The notes: generated from the letters alone by a model not told the origin. Shown: positions 46,865 to 55,983, counted from the first letter of the stretch. The stretch is DNA of 64,000 nucleotides from Otis tarda (GCA_026413225.1 CM048554.1:8448001-8512000); one strand, 5' to 3'. Made by a program: numbers and translations.

Positions 46865-47393
46865 ACACTTCGCCCCCTGAACCCTGACCCGCTTACGGAG
46901 GGACAGAAGCGCACACTGTCCTTCTGGAGTGGGTTAGCTGAGGAAGCCAGTGGCGCCGAAGCCCGGGAACGACCGCCGCCTTATGCGCCCCAGAATGGCG
47001 CCGAACCCCCGGGGGGAGGACGGGACAAAGACGTCCCCAGCGGGAAAACTGAGGAAGCGCTTGAACTAACAAGCGCACACGAACCGGAAGGGGAGGAGAA
47101 CGAGAAGGAGTAGAGTGGTGGAGGCGACCGGAAAGAGGAGAGGAGCGCGAGCGAGGGGCGGAGAGCCAATCAGAGCGTCCATCTGAAAACACGCCCTCAC
47201 AGGGCAAACACCCCGCCGAGCAGAAGGACAGGCGAGCCAAGAGGGAGGGAACGGCCCACCTGCAAGGGAAGTGGGCGGGGCCGGAGCCCAACGAGAAAAA
47301 GCGGTCAGTCAAGTTCCGACTCCGGATCAGGTAGCAGCTCGGACGAGTGGCTTGCAACTGATTCAAACTCAGAGGAGGAGGACATGAGGGTAA
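46865..47393 (+). pseudogene. ERV gag: linker region with PPPY late motif
   Basis: The MA frame continues after the TGA as an acidic and Pro-rich linker. It contains ERPPPYAPQ, with PPPY at 46,973-46,984, a late-domain motif that recruits NEDD4-type ubiquitin ligases for budding (family knowledge). A TAG at 47,111-47,113 interrupts it. Beyond that the frame is open through an Arg/Ser-rich part and an acidic patch (SDEWLATDSNSEEED) before capsid. Two stop codons plus frameshifts make this part non-coding as it stands. Confidence 0.75.
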
Positions 47394-48629
47394 ATAGAGT
47401 CAAAAGCAAAAATACCCACATCCAAAATAAAAAGGAATCACAAAGGGAAAAAAATTCCTCTCACAGATTGGAAGAAAATAAATATTGCCTGTGCCGATTG
47501 GGTCCCATCGGCCACGCTAGCGTTCCCGGTCCGGGTGGCGGACGGGGGACAAAGGGTCTACTCACCAATAAACCCCAAGGATATACAAGTGATTGTTAAA
47601 GCAATTGCGGACAAAGGGCTCAATTCTGCCCTGGTCTCTACCCTTCTAGACGGTGTCTTTGGGGAAGACGACATGCTCCCATTCAATATAAAACAAACTT
47701 GTAGACTGATCTTTGACAGGGCAGGGATGATCGTTTTTAAACAAGAATGGGAGGACAACTGTGCGAAGCAACTAGCCCAAGTAACCGGGGCGGATCACCC
47801 GCTACACGGTTCCAGCCTGCAGCGGCTGATGGGTTCTGACCTGATAATGATTACCCCCCAGGCGCAGGCCCAGGGCATGTGGGCCCATGAAGTTATGACA
47901 ACTACGCGTGCGGCCAGAGAAGCTATTCGCACAGCCTCTAGAGCTATTGTCAAGCCATCACCATGGTCCACAATAAAGCAAAAAGAAAGCGAAAGCTTTG
48001 CGCAATTTGTGGATCGCCTCCAGACAGCGATCGACTCCTCGACCCTGCCTTCGGAAGCGAAAGGCCCGGTTGTAGCAGAGTGCTTACATCAGCAGTGTAA
48101 TTCGGCAACCAAAGAAATCCTACGATCACTGCCAATGGGGTCAAGTATTGCGGACATGATTAAGTATGTCACAAACGAAGAGCATTTAGCCCCGATCCAG
48201 GTGGCTGTCCGCACTGCAATAGCTAACGTGATGGCATGTTTTAAATGCGGCCAGGCGGGCCACGTTGTAGCAAACTGCCCTCGGTTGGGGAACCTGCTAA
48301 CAGCATCCCCCCCGCGCCAAAATCGACCCAGAGGACCGTGTTGGGCCTGTGGAAAGAAAGGGCATTTCACTAAAGAATGCAGATCTAAAATCCAGGGAAA
48401 TGGGAGGGGGAGAGGGCACCTGGGCCACACACAGCCCTCTCCCACTTGGGACATGAGGCGGCCCGATTGTGCCAACCCCGGATGGGGCGAAATGCTCCCA
48501 AACCCGCTGCCCCCTCGAGAAGCGACCAATTTTATGGCTCAATCAACGGTCCAGCCGAATCTGCCCCCATCTCAGGAACAGCAAGGACCACCCTTTGGGG
48601 GCGGGACCCCAGGGTGGCCCTGGCAGTAA
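47394..48629 (+). CDS. ERV gag: capsid-nucleocapsid (CA-NC)
   Basis: An open frame from just after TAA 47,391 to the gag stop at 48,627-48,629, with no stops. Capsid begins around FPVRVADGGQRVY (47,523) and shows the major homology region KESESFAQFVDRL (about 47,980-48,020). Nucleocapsid has two CCHC zinc knuckles: CFKCGQAGHVVANC (48,237-48,278) and CWACGKKGHFTKEC (48,339-48,380). A Pro/Gly-rich tail follows. This frame is +1 relative to the MA frame, so an indel between 47,394 and 47,520 separates it from upstream gag. There is no ATG at its start, so it would be made only as part of a full Gag. CA forms the particle core and NC binds RNA (family knowledge). Confidence 0.92.
   Translation: MESKAKIPTSKIKRNHKGKKIPLTDWKKINIACADWVPSATLAFPVRVADGGQRVYSPINPKDIQVIVKAIADKGLNSALVSTLLDGVFGEDDMLPFNIKQTCRLIFDRAGMIVFKQEWEDNCAKQLAQVTGADHPLHGSSLQRLMGSDLIMITPQAQAQGMWAHEVMTTTRAAREAIRTASRAIVKPSPWSTIKQKESESFAQFVDRLQTAIDSSTLPSEAKGPVVAECLHQQCNSATKEILRSLPMGSSIADMIKYVTNEEHLAPIQVAVRTAIANVMACFKCGQAGHVVANCPRLGNLLTASPPRQNRPRGPCWACGKKGHFTKECRSKIQGNGRGRGHLGHTQPSPTWDMRRPDCANPGWGEMLPNPLPPREATNFMAQSTVQPNLPPSQEQQGPPFGGGTPGWPWQ
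48395..48401 (+). promoter_or_regulatory. candidate gag-pro -1 frameshift heptamer
   Basis: G GGA AAT in the gag frame, just after the second zinc knuckle (15 bases past its last Cys codon). It fits the X XXY YYZ pattern used for -1 frameshifting. The -1 frame is open from here through protease. GC-rich sequence follows at once (GGGAGGGGGAGAGGGCACC), which could form the stimulatory structure. Confidence 0.75.
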
Positions 48630-48976
48630 AGTGTGACAACCCGCCAGTGGTGTGGGGGATCTGTTCCCTCTATAATGCCTTAAATGACACCACTATTAGT
48701 GTCCCCTTTTTGATCGACACCGGAGCAGATGTTACAGTTATCCCCGAGACGAATTGGCCCCCGCACTGGTAATTGGAAGGCGCCCCCATGGTGGGTGGAG
48801 TCGGGGGATTAACCCAAGCCCGGAAGAGTGCTCAATTGGTAGCAATCACGCTTCACACTGAAAAGGGACTCGAGAAAACTATTACCCTCTTCCCATATGT
48901 CATGTCAGGAGTCCCACCCCTGTTGAGAAGGGATGCTCTAGCCCTATTAAAAGCCAGGGTGACAAATTTACCATGA
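48402..48976 (+). pseudogene. ERV pro: aspartic protease
   Basis: The -1 frame after the gag heptamer encodes a Pro-rich leader of about 90 residues, then a retroviral protease. It has the active site FLIDTGADVTVIP (Asp at 48,716), a flap-like PMVGGVGGL and a C-terminal LLRRDALALL. One TAA stop at 48,770-48,772, directly after NWPPHW, breaks it; the frame is otherwise open to TGA 48,974-48,976. No dUTPase domain is present between NC and protease. It would cleave Gag and Gag-Pro-Pol on maturation (family knowledge). Its frame, distinct from both gag and pol, is the betaretroviral arrangement; alpharetroviruses keep protease in the gag frame. Confidence 0.92.
48964..48970 (+). promoter_or_regulatory. 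candidate pro-pol -1 frameshift heptamer
   Basis: A AAT TTA in the pro frame, one codon before the pro stop (CCA TGA). It exactly fits the X XXY YYZ rule and is the same heptamer known to work in Rous sarcoma virus. After slipping, translation continues ACC ATG AGG in the pol frame, which is open for 632 codons. Confidence 0.85.
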
Positions 48977-50871
48977 GGGCCACTGCCGCATACCCACTCC
49001 CACCAATCAGACTGACATGGAAATCGTCCGATCCAGTGTGGGTCGAGCAGTGGCCCCTATCAAAGCCTCGAATGGACGCTCTTCTTGAGCTACTTGACCG
49101 CGAACTACAACGAGGTCACATAGAGCCTTCCACTAGCCCGTGGAACACCCCAGTTTTTGTAATACCCAAACGATCTGGCGGGGGGTTTCGCCTCCTCCAT
49201 GACCTGCGTGAAGTAAATAAGAGAATTCAACCAATGGGTCCTGTCCAAACGCTGTTGCCTATGAACTCTATGATAGCAGAAGGACAACCTTGCGCTGTCC
49301 TTGACATTAAGGACTGTTTCTTTTCGATACCCCTGCATGAAGAGGACAAAGAGCGGTTTGCTTTTTCTGTCGTGTTCCCGAACAGCCAACGCCCCAACCT
49401 ACGCTTTCAGTGGAAAGTGCTGCCTCAAGGAATGATCAACTCGCCCACTATCTGCCAGATCACAGTGGACCGGGCACTGGCACCGGTTCGGCACAGTGAC
49501 CCAACCGCCACTATCATTCAATATATGGATGATATCTTGATCGCCGCACCGTCAGGAAGTCAAGTGGACCAACTGGTGTCAACGGTCTCAGAAACTTTAA
49601 AAACTAATGGATTCGAAATTGCGAGCGCAAAAATCAGAAGAGGACCATGTGTGAGTTTTTTGGGAGTGGGAATTACAGGTTCTTACATAACCCCTCCCCA
49701 GATAAAGATCCGTTGGCGTATCAAAACGCTCCATGACATGCAACAGCTGGTGGGGTCCTTGCAATGGCTTCGTAACATCATCTTGATCCCTCCAGAAACC
49801 ATGGCCCCCTTGTACAATCTTCTAAAAGGAAAAAACCCATGGGAGCAAAAAACTCTGACGACGGAAGCAATGAACTCCCTCGACTTCATCGAGCAACAGG
49901 TATCGTCAAGCACGCTTGCCAGATGGAACCCAGGTGCACCGCTCGATCTGTATGTGCACTTCATGGAAAAGGGGGGAGTAGGGGCACTAGCCCAGGGTCC
50001 CCCTGAAAGAGCGCAGCCAATACAATGGATAGTCCTAGGAAAGCCGTTGCGTGCATTCTCCCCAGGAGTCGAGTGTCTTGGCAACCTAATCATGAAAGGC
50101 AGAAAACTCACCCTGAGACATCTAGGCATCGAACCTGCCAGAATATACCTACCCTTCCGCAAACAGCTTCCAACGCAGTCAGTGGCGATGTCAGAATATT
50201 TAGCCATAGCCCTCATCAGATTTGGAGGAGAAATCCAGTACGCTATAAAGCCCCCTTGGACTCAAATGCTGGCAATTGTCGACATCGACCTTCCACGGAA
50301 AGTCATGGACCGGCCCCAACAGGGACCAACAGTCTTCACAGATGCATCCTCAGCGACCTCAACCGCGGCAGCAGTATGGCAATCAGAAGGAGAATGGCGC
50401 TGCATTAAAGCAACCGATCGTGCGCTTTCAGTCCAGCAGCTAGAAGCAATGGCAGTAGTACTAGCCTGCGGACTGTTCCCGGCGGAACACCTTAACATTG
50501 TGACCGATTCGATGTTCGTGGCTAAACTTTGCTTGGCCATGTCGGGGCCTGGCGTGTCAACATCCACAACAGCATTGATGCTAGAAGAAGCACTTTCTTC
50601 CAGAAGGGGCACCATATCGGTCATCCACGTCAACAGTCACAGTCCAATCAAGGGATTCTTCCAAACTGGCAATGACAAAGCAGACGCCGCTGCAAAAGGG
50701 CTGTGGACGCTAAGAGATGCCTGTCAGCTACACGAGTCTCTCCATATTGGAGCTAAAGCGCTAGCGAAGACGTGGGATTTCAGTCACGGACGCGAAACAC
50801 GTAGTAGCTACGTGCCCCCACTGTCAGAAAGCGCCACTGTGGTCCAGTGGAGTCAACCCCAGAGGTCTTAA
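48973..50871 (+). CDS. ERV pol: reverse transcriptase-RNase H
   Basis: An uninterrupted frame of 632 codons. RT: motif A LDIKDCFFSIPL (D111), LPQGMINSPTICQ, and catalytic QYMDDILIA at residues 184-187 (D186, D187), typical of class II retroviruses. The connection domain contains QLVGSLQWLRN and is followed by a tether. RNase H: D457 in FTDASS, E491 in QLEAMAV, D512 in VTDSMF and D568/D571 in GNDKADAAA, a full active-site set, with HVNSHSP before it. The start of the integrase zinc finger (HESLH, residues 587-591) is still in this frame, after which a frameshift leads to a false end, QPQRS. It would be made by pro-pol frameshifting rather than from ATG 48,973. All catalytic residues are intact, which is notable for an endogenous copy. 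Confidence 0.96.
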   Translation: MRATAAYPLPPIRLTWKSSDPVWVEQWPLSKPRMDALLELLDRELQRGHIEPSTSPWNTPVFVIPKRSGGGFRLLHDLREVNKRIQPMGPVQTLLPMNSMIAEGQPCAVLDIKDCFFSIPLHEEDKERFAFSVVFPNSQRPNLRFQWKVLPQGMINSPTICQITVDRALAPVRHSDPTATIIQYMDDILIAAPSGSQVDQLVSTVSETLKTNGFEIASAKIRRGPCVSFLGVGITGSYITPPQIKIRWRIKTLHDMQQLVGSLQWLRNIILIPPETMAPLYNLLKGKNPWEQKTLTTEAMNSLDFIEQQVSSSTLARWNPGAPLDLYVHFMEKGGVGALAQGPPERAQPIQWIVLGKPLRAFSPGVECLGNLIMKGRKLTLRHLGIEPARIYLPFRKQLPTQSVAMSEYLAIALIRFGGEIQYAIKPPWTQMLAIVDIDLPRKVMDRPQQGPTVFTDASSATSTAAAVWQSEGEWRCIKATDRALSVQQLEAMAVVLACGLFPAEHLNIVTDSMFVAKLCLAMSGPGVSTSTTALMLEEALSSRRGTISVIHVNSHSPIKGFFQTGNDKADAAAKGLWTLRDACQLHESLHIGAKALAKTWDFSHGRETRSSYVPPLSESATVVQWSQPQRS

Positions 50872-51571
50872 AGCCTCTGAGGTGTGGCAAACGGACTTTA
50901 CGCTCTGTCAGCTACTGAAGCCTCGAGCGTGGCTAGCGGTAACTGTGGACACATATAGCGGAATGATCGTAGCCACACAACACCTTAAGACCGACTCCAG
51001 AGCGACCATCCAACATTGGCTGACGGCCATGGCGTGGCTTGGCGTCCCTAATCAGATCAAAACGGACAACGGTCCGAATTTCGTTTCTAAATCAGTCCAA
51101 GCATTTGCTTTGAAATGGGGTATTACTCTAATACATGGTATCCCGTACAACAGCACGGGACAAGCCATAGTTGAATGGGCAAACCAAACTCTAAAATCTA
51201 AATTAGAAGTTCTAGCAAAAACAGAAGGTTTTACCAATGTCATTCCTCCAGGGGACCAAACACGCCTTCTGGCGACCGCTTTGTTAGCATTAAACCAGTT
51301 CCCCAGGGGGGAAGAGGTGAATAGCCCCACCCAAAAACATTGGGCCACTCGAGCGCTGGAAGAAGGCCCATTGGTTACAGTTAGAAATGAGTTGGGAGAA
51401 TGGGAACGAGGGTGGAGTCTAGTTCTAACAGGGCGAGGGTATGCTGCTGTCAAAAAAGATGGCAGAATCAAATGGTGTCCGCTTAAGTCGATTAAACTGG
51501 ACCTCCAGAATAAAGCTAATGAAAACTGCGAGTTTTTGTCCACAGGATCGGATTATCGAACACCCCCGTGA
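50765..51571 (+). CDS. ERV pol: integrase (frameshifted from RT-RNase H)
   Basis: The integrase core lies in the +1 frame relative to RT. The zinc-binding CPHC (Cys codons 50,813 and 50,822) is here, while its partner HxxxH is in the RT frame (50,731-50,745). A one-step indel therefore lies between 50,765 and about 50,792. The catalytic triad is complete: Asp 50,894 (WQTDFT), Asp 51,065 (KTDNGPNF) and Glu 51,173 (AIVEWANQ), with 35 residues between the last two. The C-terminal SH3-like region includes WSLVLTGRGYAAVKKDGRIKW. It inserts proviral DNA into the chromosome with a 6-bp stagger, matching the CTCTTG duplication. The frame is otherwise uninterrupted to TGA 51,571. Confidence 0.94.
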   Translation, partial: RRRGISVTDAKHVVATCPHCQKAPLWSSGVNPRGLKASEVWQTDFTLCQLLKPRAWLAVTVDTYSGMIVATQHLKTDSRATIQHWLTAMAWLGVPNQIKTDNGPNFVSKSVQAFALKWGITLIHGIPYNSTGQAIVEWANQTLKSKLEVLAKTEGFTNVIPPGDQTRLLATALLALNQFPRGEEVNSPTQKHWATRALEEGPLVTVRNELGEWERGWSLVLTGRGYAAVKKDGRIKWCPLKSIKLDLQNKANENCEFLSTGSDYRTPP

Positions 51572-51818
51572 TCCGTACGCCCTGGTGACAAGAGAGGACG
51601 ACAAGTCGGCAAGCACCTCATCCGCACCCCAAAGTTCCACATCGGCGGATTCCAAACGACGGCGAAATATCTACATATCTACCCTGATAGGGCCGATCAC
51701 AACGATTGTGATAGCGTTGATCTTCGGACCCTGTATATTAAACAGACTTGTGTCGTTTGTCAGAAGTTGGTTAGAGACGGTTAACATCATGTTAGTGGAA
51801 CGCCGACAACTGCTTTAA
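51441..51818 (+). pseudogene. ERV env remnant: membrane anchor and tail
   Basis: A 125-codon frame overlapping the end of integrase by about 130 bp, as env starts do in many retroviruses. Residues 1-70 are a Ser/Thr-rich, charged stretch without a signal peptide. Residues about 71-76 are basic (KRRRN), 77-97 form one hydrophobic span (ISTLIGPITTIVIALIF), and the tail begins GPCILNRLVSFVRSWLE. That tail resembles the end of gamma-type envelope TM subunits (family knowledge). No surface subunit, furin site, fusion peptide or CX6CC ectodomain is present, so almost all of env has been deleted and this frame cannot act as an entry protein. Confidence 0.75.
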
Positions 51819-52298
51819 GTTTGTGTTTGTTTAGAATTAACCTCAGTTATCCTCAGTTACGCCTAGTTATTCCCCAGTTACCATCCGCCCAGTGTGTCTT
51901 ACGCTTGCTGTCGCAAGATGATGACATAGTATTTTGAATTTAGCTTATTAGTAATATTAGATTTGCCTTTGCTTTTATACCCGCTCACAAAGTGCCATTA
52001 ATTGATCTTTTTAAGGTAACAACTGTTTTAAGAATGTCCTTGTTTAAAATTTCCCCTTGTTATCCCCAGTTGCACCCCGTTATATTTAGTTACCCCTCAG
52101 TTATCTCTTGCTTAGTGTATCCTGTGCTTTCTATCCAAGTTTGTGATATATATATTTTTTTAAGATTGCTATAAAGCATAGAACAAGAACAGGATATTTT
52201 AGCTAATTTAGTTATACACTTAGTGTGTTTTTTTATCCACAATTACGATATATTTATTTTTTTAAGATTGTTATGTTTTTAGCCAATTTAATTAGCAT
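51819..52298 (+). other. ERV 3' non-coding region with internal repeats
   Basis: About 480 bp between the env remnant and the purine tract, T-rich and without frames. Diverged direct repeats occur: GTTATCCTCAGTTACGCC and GTTATCCCCAGTTGCACC (about 51,845 and 52,058), and GATATAT...TTTTTTTAAGATTG at 52,145-52,170 and 52,247-52,271, each followed by TTTTAGCYAATTTA. Its role, if any, is unknown. Confidence 0.6.
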
Positions 52299-52312
52299 AG
52301 GGAGAGGGGAAA
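52299..52312 (+). other. polypurine tract of the ERV
   Basis: AGGGAGAGGGGAAA lies directly before the 3' LTR start TGTAGG. This is the expected plus-strand primer site. Confidence 0.92.
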
Positions 52313-52592
52313 TGTAGGTAGTTAGGGTGTGGTGGCCGGAAGATATCGTGCTGTACGGGAAGATAGGACCCCTCTCCGGATAGCCAATAGCGTTTAGTCT
52401 ATGTTAGCCAATAGCGTTTAGTCTGTGATGTAAGCACACGGAAGTGATGTTATAAACCCAAGCTATATAAGGCCGCGTTACCTACCAATAAATGCCATTT
52501 GCCGTCCACCACATTGGTGTCTGCGAGCTGATGGACCGAGCGGCCTGGGGGTGGTCGCCGTGCCGTTCCTGAACCAGGTCGCCACGCCGACA
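52313..52592 (+). mobile_element. 3' LTR of the plus-strand ERV
   Basis: 280 bp, the same length as the 5' LTR. Differences I count: positions 10, 17, 20 and 21 of the LTR (start reads TAGTTAGGGTGTGGTGGCC), then three C/T or A/G changes further on. TATATAAG is at 52,464-52,471 and AATAAA at 52,487-52,492. It is followed by the duplication CTCTTG. Confidence 0.96.
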
Positions 52593-52640
52593 CTCTTGGG
52601 CAACTAGATTTGCAAATATATAATATATAGAATAGAAAAT

Positions 52641-52975
52641 AACAGAACAGAATATTTTCAGTCAGAAGTGACCTACAATGATCATCTAGTCCAACTGCCT
52701 GACCACAAGTTAAAGTATGTTATTAAGGGCACTGTCCAAATGCTTCAAACACTGACAGGCTTGGGGCATCAACTCCCTCTCTAGGAAGCCTGTTACAGTG
52801 TCTGACCACTCTCTCAGTAAAAAATGCTTCCTCATGTCCAGTCTCAACCTCTCCAGTTTATGCCTACCACTCCGTGGCCCTCAGGATCCCTCTTTGCTAA
52901 TGAAAGGAGTACTCACGTATGTCTGGAGGTGTCTTCAACATCTTCCAGACACCAACATGCAAAAGAGAAGCTTCA
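52641..52975 (-). mobile_element. old CR1-like 3' fragment, minus strand
   Basis: The order GATCATCTAGTCCAACTGCC, GGGCATCAACTCCCTCTCTA, GCCTGTTACAGTGTCTGACC, AAAAAATGCTTCCTCATGTC matches the inverted 3' part of CR1 but is much diverged from the young copies here. It is an older subfamily. The octamer tail is degraded (AGAACAGAATATTTTCAG). Confidence 0.7.
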
Positions 52976-55943
52976 CAGGAAGAGAGGACCTGAATCTGGA
53001 GATAAATAAAGGTATATCTGAAACACAGCAACAATCCTGAAGAAGCAACTGAATTCCACGATATAAATGGAAATGAGGAGCCCACAGTCAGGGTTCCTCT
53101 CTGCAGCACACCATGGGGCCATGGAGTGAAATGGGTATTGTGGGACACCTCTGGGCCACAGGGGAGATCCCAAGTAATAGCGCAAGCTTGGCTTGGATTG
53201 TTTTCCTAGTTTTCTTCTGTACAGGTTTTCCAAATCCATAATCAAATGCCCAACACTTTACTTAAAGCAAATAAACTTAATGAACTTCTGTAATTATAAG
53301 AGCTGCTTGCAGAGGGATCTGAGACACTCTAGGAGCATCTGCCCCCGACCTAGACGGGGACATCCCTCAAGAACCTGGCCAACAGGGATTTTCAGCAGAG
53401 CTGAAATTTTTTAAAATGGTTTACATATCTTCCAGCAAGCCATGGCTGCAAGTGAAAGAGCCAGTGATGAGAAGTGCCACGTCAGTGGAGAAAAATCTCC
53501 TTTGGCATAGAGAAGCAGGGCCTTAATTTTGCAGGTAGTCAAGGGAGAGAAACACGGACCTCAGAGGAACAGGCTGTCATCTTTAGGTGAAATGCCTAAA
53601 TTAGGCTTTCCCTCTACACATCTTCAAAACACCAAAGTGTCTCTCCAACAGCCACTTCAAATAGCAAGTTAGATGCCTAAATTAGACGCAGCTCATGGTA
53701 TTTCTCCCCATCAACTCCAGTACATTTATCAACCTCCACTTTTCTACTGTTCATGATATAACTACTGCTAAATAATTAACTACATAGTTATGGGATAAGC
53801 TAAATAGATACACATATACAATACAAGTATTATACAATATATACTAAAATACAAGTGTTATACAATGGATTATTATATAGGCACTAACAACATGCTGGGC
53901 ACAAACTAAAACTATATGCTGGGTTTCTGTGCAGTTCTGCAAGATACATTGAATCCTGCACTGATCATTGAATTGCCCATCAGTACAGGGTGGTTTGGTG
54001 CTTTTTGCCCCGAACAGGGTAATCATTTGGCTAATTTGCTTGTAACAGCTGATTAACTGTGGCGTATAATACCAACAAACCATTAGCCTTATGTAAAGCA
54101 CTTACAAATGCACTCATCCAGTAATTTGTGACCACTTTGTTGGAGAAAACTCCACCATGTCCACACTATGAGCACTTCTAGATGCTTATTTAAAATTCAT
54201 AAATATTTGAGTGCTGAATTTTTCTCCTTCCTAAACTTGATTGCTCTAATATTCATGGTAAGTGAACTCCAAAAGACAGGAAACAAATTTATTTTTACTT
54301 TTAGGCAAAGACAGAATTTCAGCTGTATTCACCTCACTCTCTAAGAAAAGGTCCTTCTCCCTCAAGCCTTGTTCACAGGAAGTGTGCCCTCGGAGGGGTT
54401 CCTCTCAAGGAACACTATCCTTTAAACCCTTGCCTCTGCAATCCACTCTAAGGCTGTGTATGTGTACAATAAGGAAAATAAAGTAATTAATAGTGACCTA
54501 ATATGTGCAATTGTTTCTGCAAAGTAGATTACAAATACTGAATTCATTTAAAAAAAATAATAAAATAGAGGAACTGGTTATACTGCTGCAATATTTGTCC
54601 AGAAACCCTCGGTCACAAACAAGCCTGACCCCATAATAGCCCAAAGTATTTCTTAGTGCATGGGAAACTCAAGTATTGACTGAGCAAGGGTTATAGCTCT
54701 TGTTACCATTGGTGTAAACTTGTCAAAGGGGAAGGGCTAAATCAAATTATAAAACAAGTCAACAAGCTGAGAATTTACCTTTTCCTCTAACACTTCTGGC
54801 AATGGCTAAATGAACTACTAAATCAAACATATCATAGCAAATTACCAAAGTATGTTACAGTAAAAATGAAGTTTAACGGCACATGGCAATTGCCAAGATT
54901 TTTAATCAATTCTTTGCAGCCTGCATCCTTAAATGTTTAACAATGGAGGCATAATATAAAAAAGATTAGCTCAGAACACAAAACAAAATTCCCTAGTGAA
55001 GTTAGCAACATGGAAAGGATTTTTTTTTCCCCCTTCAGGACTATCTGTACAATGCTACTGCATTTTCACACTAATTTCAATTTGAGTTTCAGTACTGCTT
55101 AAATTAAACCACCAAAACAAAACATAACTGCAAATGAACAAGTCACTCGCATTCCCCTACATCTTCAAAGGTATGAAATGGAAAACAGGAAAATTACTAG
55201 GAGACAATCAAATTATGGGCTCCCCTTTCACACCAACTTGGGCTCTTCTTTGGAAGAAAAACAACATATTGTGAAGTTCCTAAAACTGCCACAGCAGTTT
55301 GAAAATTTTACATACTTTTTTATATCTCAATTGAATATATAATTTCTTTAAGATGTAGTATGTTTTTTTTTCAGAAAAATATTGACTTTTCTGAACCATT
55401 GGGGTTCTTCAGTAAAACAAAAGGGTTTTCTGGTGCAAGTTTGGCCTATCTGGAGCCATCAAACACCAAGCTAGACTTGAAGGGCGCAAAGGCCAGATAA
55501 CGTATCAGTTTTTAAAAGCTGTATTCAGTACACTTAAGGTCCTTGGTCTTACTATATGCCGCTATATAGCAGAAGATGTTAAAGGTGTCTCCAGCAATTA
55601 ATAGAGTTACAGTGGTGGGAGTAAAATTAAAGTGCTAAAACAACTGCAGAGAAATTAGAGAGGTATAGAGCTGGGGGCAGAGGTATTTGTGACAAATTGG
55701 ACAAAGGAGAGAAATGATGAGAGGAAACATATTTGCAAGGATGGAAATGTAGAGATGACTGTCATGACCACTGCTGAATGTCTAAAGACAAAGGCATCCC
55801 TCATAAGTGAGAAAGGGCTGCCAGGGCACACCTTCTGCCCCTGCTAAACTTTACAATCCCCCTGAAAAGTAAAAATTATTAAATTGTCTATATGATCAAA
55901 AGCTGCTATGCAAAACAAAAACATGGGATAAAAATTGGTTGTT
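52976..55943. other. unique sequence, no gene seen
   Basis: AT-rich, with a TATA-rich stretch at about 53,750-53,870. No recognisable gene or element. Confidence 0.5.
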
Positions 55944-55983
55944 AGCTTACATTATGTAGCTCCTTTAAGATCATGATAACATC
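55944..55983 (+). repeat. 40-bp direct repeat, left copy
   Basis: AGCTTACATTATGTAGCTCC...ATGATAACATC, identical to 56,674-56,713 on the other side of the LTR. Confidence 0.95.

Larger units (their letters stand above)
46080..52592 (+). mobile_element. near-complete ERV provirus, tRNA-Phe primer site
   Basis: A 6.5-kb provirus bounded by the perfect 6-bp duplication CTCTTG (46,074-46,079 and 52,593-52,598). Order: 280-bp LTR, tRNA-Phe primer site, gag in three pieces, pro, RT-RNase H, integrase, env remnant, 3' non-coding region, purine tract, 280-bp LTR. The LTRs differ at about 7 of 280 positions by my alignment, so the insertion is fairly recent. Pol is class II. Gag, pro and pol lie in frames related by two -1 steps, as in betaretroviruses. 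The Gag N-terminus and the tail of Env suggest a mixed alpha/beta-type ancestry (inference). Coding defects are few: a frameshift region and stops in gag, one stop in pro, one frameshift between RNase H and integrase, and the env deletion. Confidence 0.97.
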
